Shown: piece after piece, positions 60,032 through 64,000 of the stretch
Position numbering within the stretch: the stretch's first letter is position 1
Layout of the letters: each line of letters begins with the position of its first letter
Source: CAMFLJ01 sp965279255
Lineage (GTDB): Bacteria; Actinomycetota; Acidimicrobiia; Acidimicrobiales; Acidimicrobilacustridaceae
DNA: 64,000 bases
Reading direction: 5' to 3'
Assembly: GCA_965279255.1 (NCBI GenBank)
Contig: OZ257146.1
Location: 3,038,001-3,102,000 of the forward strand
Translations under genes and position numbers: made by a program
The notes under the pieces: generated by a model
Database searches by the model: none
The model's input: the letters and a program-made list of their open reading frames with translations, nothing else
Told to the model about the DNA's origin: nothing

Positions 60032-60952
60032 TCAGGCCTTGGGGAAGTTGAGGCCCGACGGCGAGACGTTGAAGACCTCGGCGGCCATGCGGGAGCCGAG
60101 CTTGGTGGCGTCCCAGGGCTTGTCACCGCTGGCGATGACAACCCGCTCCGACCAGCCCTTCATCCAGATGATCTGGTCGTAGAGGCAGCGGATGATCTGG
60201 CCGTTGACGTAGCCGGCCTCGTCGGAGGCAAGCCAGGCCACGAGCGGCGAGGAGTTCTTCGGATCCATGCGATGGAACTCGCCCTCGGCGACGTCGTCGG
60301 GCTCGAAGGCCTCGCCGGCACCGGGCATGGTGGCGGTGATGCGGGTGAGCCCGGCCGGGCCGATGCAGTTGGTGGTGACGTTGGAGGCGGCGAGCTCCTG
60401 GGCCAGGGTCAGCGTGAGGCCGGCGATGGCGGCCTTGGCCGTGGCGTAGTTGGTCTGGCCGAAGTTGCCACCGAGGCCCGCACCGGAGGTGGTGTTGATG
60501 ATGCGGCCGTTGATGCCGGCGCCGGCCTTGTTCTGCTCACGGAAGTACTTGGCGGCGAAGTGCGACATCGACCACGTGCCCCGCACGTGGACGTTCATCA
60601 CGACGTCCCAGTTCTCGACCGGCATGTTCCAGATGGCGGCGTCGCGCACGATGCCGGCGTTGTTCACGACGATGTCGAGCTTGCCGTAGGTGTCGATGGC
60701 CTGCTGCACCATCTCGCCGCACTGCTCGTGGTTCGAGACGTCGCCGTAGTTCGGGGCGGCCTCGCCGCCCTTGGCCTCGATGAGGGCCACGGTCTCGTCG
60801 GCGGCGCGACCAGCGCCCTCACCGGTGACGCTGCCGCCGAGGTCGTTGACGATGACCTTGGCGCCGTGCTTGGCCAGCTCCATGGCGTGGCCGCGGCCGA
60901 TGCCGTGGCCGGATCCGGTGACGATGGCGACCTTGCCGTCGAGCATGCCCAT
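60032..60952 (-). CDS. SDR-family dehydrogenase (hydroxyacyl/steroid type)
   Basis: A 306-residue SDR. VTGSGHGIGRGHAMELAKHG, VIVNDLGGSVTGEG (Asp, NAD-type), VVNNAGIVRDAA, catalytic Ser in TTSGAGLGGNFG and YATAK (TNYATAKAAIAGL). The N-D-L-G and long C-terminus (about 55 extra residues, WMKGWSERVVIASG) resemble the SDR domain of peroxisomal multifunctional enzyme 2. It is paralogous to the gene at 19878-20804. It is divergent from the acyl-CoA dehydrogenase operon; they may share one beta-oxidation-like pathway. AGAGGAC precedes the ATG. Confidence 0.9.
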   Translation of the reverse strand: MGMLDGKVAIVTGSGHGIGRGHAMELAKHGAKVIVNDLGGSVTGEGAGRAADETVALIEAKGGEAAPNYGDVSNHEQCGEMVQQAIDTYGKLDIVVNNAGIVRDAAIWNMPVENWDVVMNVHVRGTWSMSHFAAKYFREQNKAGAGINGRIINTTSGAGLGGNFGQTNYATAKAAIAGLTLTLAQELAASNVTTNCIGPAGLTRITATMPGAGEAFEPDDVAEGEFHRMDPKNSSPLVAWLASDEAGYVNGQIIRCLYDQIIWMKGWSERVVIASGDKPWDATKLGSRMAAEVFNVSPSGLNFPKA

Positions 60953-61030
60953 GCGTGGTGTCCTCTTCTCGGTGTCGTGCCGCGGCTGCGACAGGAGCGG
61001 CCTGACCGGTTGGCGGCCAGACGCGGCGAA

Positions 61031-61044
61031 ATTGTATATTTTCC
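61031..61044. promoter_or_regulatory. AT-rich block in a divergent promoter region
   Basis: AATTGTATATTTTC (61031-61044) is an unusual A/T run in this GC-rich region, in the 231-base divergent gap between the SDR and the NIPSNAP-like gene. A TATATT-like -10 can be read on the plus strand and TATACA on the minus strand. Confidence 0.4.
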
Positions 61045-61183
61045 GTCGTTCGGCCCCGCAAAAGGGGCCCGCACCGCGCCGGGACCGCAGACAGCGCCCG
61101 GGCGGAGCGAACATCGTCGCGCGCGAAGGCGTGCAATCGACATTCCTGACACGGCTGCGTGTCGACGCCACCGAGGGGGCCAT

Positions 61184-61921
61184 GTGAACGATCGGGTCTA
61201 CACCCACGAGTTCATCAAGATCCGCGGCACCAACCGCGCCAACTACATGCACCACATGACCGCCAACTGGAGCCCCATCGCCCAGGACGAGCGCAACCAG
61301 CTCTGCTACGGCGTGTGGGGCACGGTCGGCACCACGGGCCACTGGCCCCAGGTCGTGAACATGTGGGAGGAGGCCGGGTTCGACGGGCTCGCCGCCGGCC
61401 TCGGGCACGAGCTCGGCCGGCCCAGCCTGCAGGACGAGAAGCTCGAGAAGTGGTGGAACGAGGCATCGAACTACCGCGAGGGCGGCTTCGACCGGGTGCT
61501 GATCCCCGCCCCCTGGACCCGCACCGTCTCCGAGCTCTGCGCCGACGGTGTTCGTGGCGTCGCCTACGCCCACGAGACCGTCCAGCTCGAGCCCGGCGGC
61601 GCCGACGACTTCCTGTCGGCCGTGCGCGACGAGGCCGTCCCCGCCCTCGCCCCCTTCGGGTGGCAGCTCGTCGGTGCCCTCAAGACCTCGATGCACGCCG
61701 ATTCGGAGTGCATCGTGATCTGGGCGATCGAGTCCTGGCAGCAGTGGGCCGAGTACGAGAAGGCCGTCTACACCGCCCCGACGGTGAAGGCCTGGCGCGA
61801 TCGCCAGTGGCACTCGAAGGGCTTCGAACGCTTCCTGATGTGCGACGCACCCCTCTCACCGATGAAGATCGGGCGCCAGCCCGCCCGTTCCGACCGCCAC
61901 GAGGGCTGGTCCGACCTCTAG
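61184..61921 (+). CDS. NIPSNAP-like / dimeric alpha-beta-barrel protein (tentative)
   Basis: A 245-residue cytoplasmic protein in which two halves look alike: VYTHEFIKIRGTNRANYMHHM with YGVWGTVGTTGHWPQVVNMWEEAGFDG, and later VAYAHETVQLEPGGADDFLSAV with AIESWQQWAEYEKAVYT. That pattern suggests two ferredoxin-like (dimeric alpha/beta barrel) units, as in NIPSNAP-type proteins. Function is unknown. GAGGGGG precedes the GTG at 61184. It is 15 bases upstream of the acyl-CoA dehydrogenase gene, in the same operon, so it may act in the same lipid or steroid route. Confidence 0.55.
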   Translation: MNDRVYTHEFIKIRGTNRANYMHHMTANWSPIAQDERNQLCYGVWGTVGTTGHWPQVVNMWEEAGFDGLAAGLGHELGRPSLQDEKLEKWWNEASNYREGGFDRVLIPAPWTRTVSELCADGVRGVAYAHETVQLEPGGADDFLSAVRDEAVPALAPFGWQLVGALKTSMHADSECIVIWAIESWQQWAEYEKAVYTAPTVKAWRDRQWHSKGFERFLMCDAPLSPMKIGRQPARSDRHEGWSDL

Positions 61922-61936
61922 CACCAGGAGTCCCCA

Positions 61937-63124
61937 GTGCACCTGCGCGACACCGAGGAAGAAGCCGCGTTCCGCGCCGAGCTGCGCGCGTGGCTCGCCG
62001 AGACCGTCCCCACGCTCCCGCCCGAGCCCGACGAGGACGACTGGCCGGGCCGCCGCGCCCACGAGGCCAACTGGCAGCGCCTGCTGTTCGAAGCCGGCTA
62101 CGCCGGGATCAACTGGCCCGTCGAGGGTGGCGGCAAGGGCGCCAGCCCGGGCGAGCACCTCATCTACCTCGAGGAGCAGTCGGCGGCGAAGGCCCCCGAG
62201 GTCAGCGTCGGCTTCGTCGGCCAGATGCACGCCGGCCCGACCCTCATCGCCGAGGGCACGCCGGAGCAGAAGGCGCACCACCTGCGCGGCATCCTCACCG
62301 GCGAGCACGTCTGGTGCCAGGGCTTCTCCGAGCCCGAGGCCGGCAGCGACCTGGCCAGCCTCCGCACCAGGGCCGTCCGCGACGGTGACCACTACGTCGT
62401 CACCGGCCAGAAGATCTGGACCTCCAACGCGTCGGTGGCCGACTACTGCGAGCTGCTCGTGCGCACCGACCCCGACTCGCCGAAGCACAAGGGCATCACC
62501 TGGCTCATCATGCCGATGGACCTCCCCGGCATCGAGGTGCGCCCCCTCGTCACCGTCCACGGCTCGGCCGAGTTCGCCGAGCTGTTCCTCGACGAGGTGC
62601 GCATCCCCCTCGAGAACCGGGTCGGCGACGAGAACGACGGCTGGCGCGTCGCCAACGTCACCCTCAGCTTCGAGCGCGGCACCGGCTTCGTGGGCGAGAT
62701 GCTCGACACCACGAACATGATGCGCGACCTCGTCACCATCGCCCAGCGCACCCCGAAGGGCTCCGGCACGGCGTGGGACGACCCGGGCATCCAGCGCGAC
62801 TTCGGCACCATCGCCGCCGAGCTCGACGCCCTGTGGGCCTACACCAAGCGCAACGTCTCGGCCGGTGCCAAGGGCGGCCTGCCCATGGGCTCCGGCTCGG
62901 CGTTCAAGCTCAGCTACGCCGGCGTCGTGCACCGTCTCGGCGACCTCGCCCTGCGCATCCTCGACCGGTCGTCGCTCGCCATGGACGACATCGACGGCCT
63001 GCCCACCGCGGCGCAGGTGCACAGCCGCCTGCACGCCTTCGCCATCTCCCTCGGAGGCGGCACCTCGCAGATCCAGCAGAACATCATCGCCGAGCGCGTG
63101 CTCGGCCTGCCCCGGGAGCGCTAG
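61937..63124 (+). CDS. Acyl-CoA dehydrogenase, first subunit of a pair
   Basis: A 395-residue acyl-CoA dehydrogenase, a flavoenzyme that makes the 2,3-double bond of acyl-CoA. Flavin-binding blocks are WCQGFSEPEAGSDLASL and YVVTGQKIWTSNASVADY; further markers are LSFERGTGFVGEML and GGGTSQIQQNIIAERVLGLPRE, the typical C-terminus. It is directly followed, after two bases, by a second, divergent acyl-CoA dehydrogenase gene. Adjacent pairs like this form alpha2beta2 heterotetramers (FadE/ChsE type) in steroid and branched-lipid degradation. AGGAG precedes the GTG start. Confidence 0.92.
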   Translation: MHLRDTEEEAAFRAELRAWLAETVPTLPPEPDEDDWPGRRAHEANWQRLLFEAGYAGINWPVEGGGKGASPGEHLIYLEEQSAAKAPEVSVGFVGQMHAGPTLIAEGTPEQKAHHLRGILTGEHVWCQGFSEPEAGSDLASLRTRAVRDGDHYVVTGQKIWTSNASVADYCELLVRTDPDSPKHKGITWLIMPMDLPGIEVRPLVTVHGSAEFAELFLDEVRIPLENRVGDENDGWRVANVTLSFERGTGFVGEMLDTTNMMRDLVTIAQRTPKGSGTAWDDPGIQRDFGTIAAELDALWAYTKRNVSAGAKGGLPMGSGSAFKLSYAGVVHRLGDLALRILDRSSLAMDDIDGLPTAAQVHSRLHAFAISLGGGTSQIQQNIIAERVLGLPRER

Positions 63125-63126
63125 CC

Positions 63127-64000
63127 GTGGACCTCATCCTCTCCGACGACCAGCAGGCCCTCCAGGAGATGATCTCCCGCTTCGCGGCCGACCGCTTCGA
63201 CATCGACACCGTGCGCGCCTTCGGCGAGGCCGGTGGCTTCGACCGGGCGGCGTGGGCCGAGCTGGCCGAGCTCGGCACCTTCGGCATCGCCCTCCCCGAG
63301 GACCAGGGCGGCGTCGGCCTCGGCACCATCGAGGCCGTGCTCGTCCACGAGTCCCTCGGCGCCGGGCTCGTGCCCGGGCCGCTCGTGGCCGCCACCCTCG
63401 CCGCCGGCCTGGTCGACGGCGTGATCGACGGCTCGGTCGTGCCCGCCGTCCTCGTCCGCCCCGCCCACGGCCCCGTGGTCGTCGAGAACCTCCGCGATGC
63501 CGACGTGCTGCTCGTCGTCGACGACGAGGGCGTCTCGTCGGTCGACGCCGGGTCGCTCGCCGGCACCCTGCTCCCCCACCCCACCGACCCGATCACCCCG
63601 ATCACCGTGCTCGACGCCGTGCCCGCCGGCGAGCGCATCGCCGGCCCCGAGGTCGCTCTCGCCTGGCGTCGCGTCGGCTCGGTGCTCGCCTCCTCGCAGA
63701 TGGTCGGCCTGTCCGAGGCCGCCACCAGCCTGGCCGTCGAGTACGCCAAGGAGCGCCAGCAGTTCGGCAAGCCCATCGGCAGCTTCCAGGGCCTCAAGCA
63801 CCTCCTCGCCGACAGCTTCATGCGCACCGAGGTCGCCCGCTCCGCGGTGTGGAGCGCCGGCGTCACCATCGACGAGCCCGAGTCCGGCGACGTCGACCGC
63901 GCTGTGGCCGCCGCCCGCCTCATGGCCGCCCGCGCCGCCACCGAGAACGGCAAGACCGGCATCCAGGTCCACGGCGGCATGGGCTTCACCTGGGAGGTCG
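63127..64000 (+). CDS. Acyl-CoA dehydrogenase, second subunit, cut by the window end
   Basis: A partial gene with 291 codons visible. It starts VDLILSDDQQALQEMISRF and continues with GIALPEDQGGVGLGTIEAVLV and ASSQMVGLSEAATSLAVEYAKERQQFGKPIGSF, then ends in HGGMGFTWEV at the edge. The middle flavin block (the GxSEPxxGSD region) is much reduced: the segment VVVENLRDADVLLVVDD replaces it. That suggests it is the non-FAD-binding partner of the upstream dehydrogenase, like the small or divergent chain of FadE/ChsE heterocomplexes. It starts two bases after the stop of that gene, in one operon. Confidence 0.88.
   Translation, partial: MDLILSDDQQALQEMISRFAADRFDIDTVRAFGEAGGFDRAAWAELAELGTFGIALPEDQGGVGLGTIEAVLVHESLGAGLVPGPLVAATLAAGLVDGVIDGSVVPAVLVRPAHGPVVVENLRDADVLLVVDDEGVSSVDAGSLAGTLLPHPTDPITPITVLDAVPAGERIAGPEVALAWRRVGSVLASSQMVGLSEAATSLAVEYAKERQQFGKPIGSFQGLKHLLADSFMRTEVARSAVWSAGVTIDEPESGDVDRAVAAARLMAARAATENGKTGIQVHGGMGFTWEV

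Overview
The window is GC-rich actinobacterial chromosome. The lineage is probably Acidimicrobiia or a relative; this is inferred from the gene set, not from a marker gene. Supporting signs are strong third-position GC, frequent GTG starts, an IdsA-type prenyl synthase (DDxxD then DDxxG), a K+-independent H+-pyrophosphatase, an NDMA-dependent alcohol dehydrogenase of the mycofactocin type, Tat lipoproteins with Thr-rich linkers, and many acyl-CoA and SDR enzymes. No phage, insertion sequence, CRISPR or rRNA is visible. Coding density is high and no gene-free gap exceeds 300 bases.

Layout. 1-10 kb: xseB end, prenyl diphosphate synthase, two alpha/beta hydrolases, prfC, a secreted beta-propeller protein, a CDF metal exporter and hppA. 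10-13.7 kb: small membrane proteins, a CoA-binding protein and glnB-amt. 13.7-18 kb: a PRC/MgtE_N protein coupled to an Nramp-related (probably Mg2+) transporter, and an MprAB-like two-component system. 18-26.5 kb: surface proteins, an FKBP lipoprotein, an SDR, a thioesterase, tRNA-Ala(TGC), a NarL-type two-component system, a frameshifted BKACE (DUF849) gene and two exported or membrane proteins. 26.5-30 kb: sulfate activation (cysD, cysNC) divergent from an Rrf2 regulator. 30-35 kb: an acyl-CoA or alcohol catabolic operon (aminoglycoside-phosphotransferase-like kinase, Zn dehydrogenase, enoyl-CoA hydratase, carboxyltransferase). 35-41 kb: a four-gene cluster of DUF1800, DUF1501, a membrane glycosyltransferase-like protein and a DapB-like dehydrogenase. 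41-46.7 kb: SDRs, an intradiol-dioxygenase-like lipoprotein, MarR, a Coq4-like protein and an esterase. 46.8-51 kb: a second ammonium cassette (amt, stand-alone winged helix, glnK) next to a KdpDE-like two-component system. 51-64 kb: an MMPL transporter, NDMA-alcohol dehydrogenase, DUF2889/amidohydrolase pair, a kinase-like protein, a Gly-rich surface protein, a second BKACE, an SDR, a NIPSNAP-like protein and a pair of acyl-CoA dehydrogenases (the last cut by the window end).

How parts fit. Two separate PII/Amt loci share the same 16-base direct-repeat box (GTCAGATT-n2-TGTCAG in gene orientation) upstream, which suggests one OmpR/GlnR-type nitrogen regulator controls both; the second locus also carries its own winged-helix protein. 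Many adjacent genes are joined by GTGA or ATGA stop/start overlaps, pointing to translational coupling. Intergenic ends are marked by strong palindromes that fall into a few recurring sequence families. Other points worth a look are the Nramp-related transporter with altered metal-site motifs plus an MgtE_N partner, two unrelated exported proteins that end in PAFTG, a Coq4-signature protein in a probable menaquinone organism, and a hydrolase that lacks its nucleophile serine.
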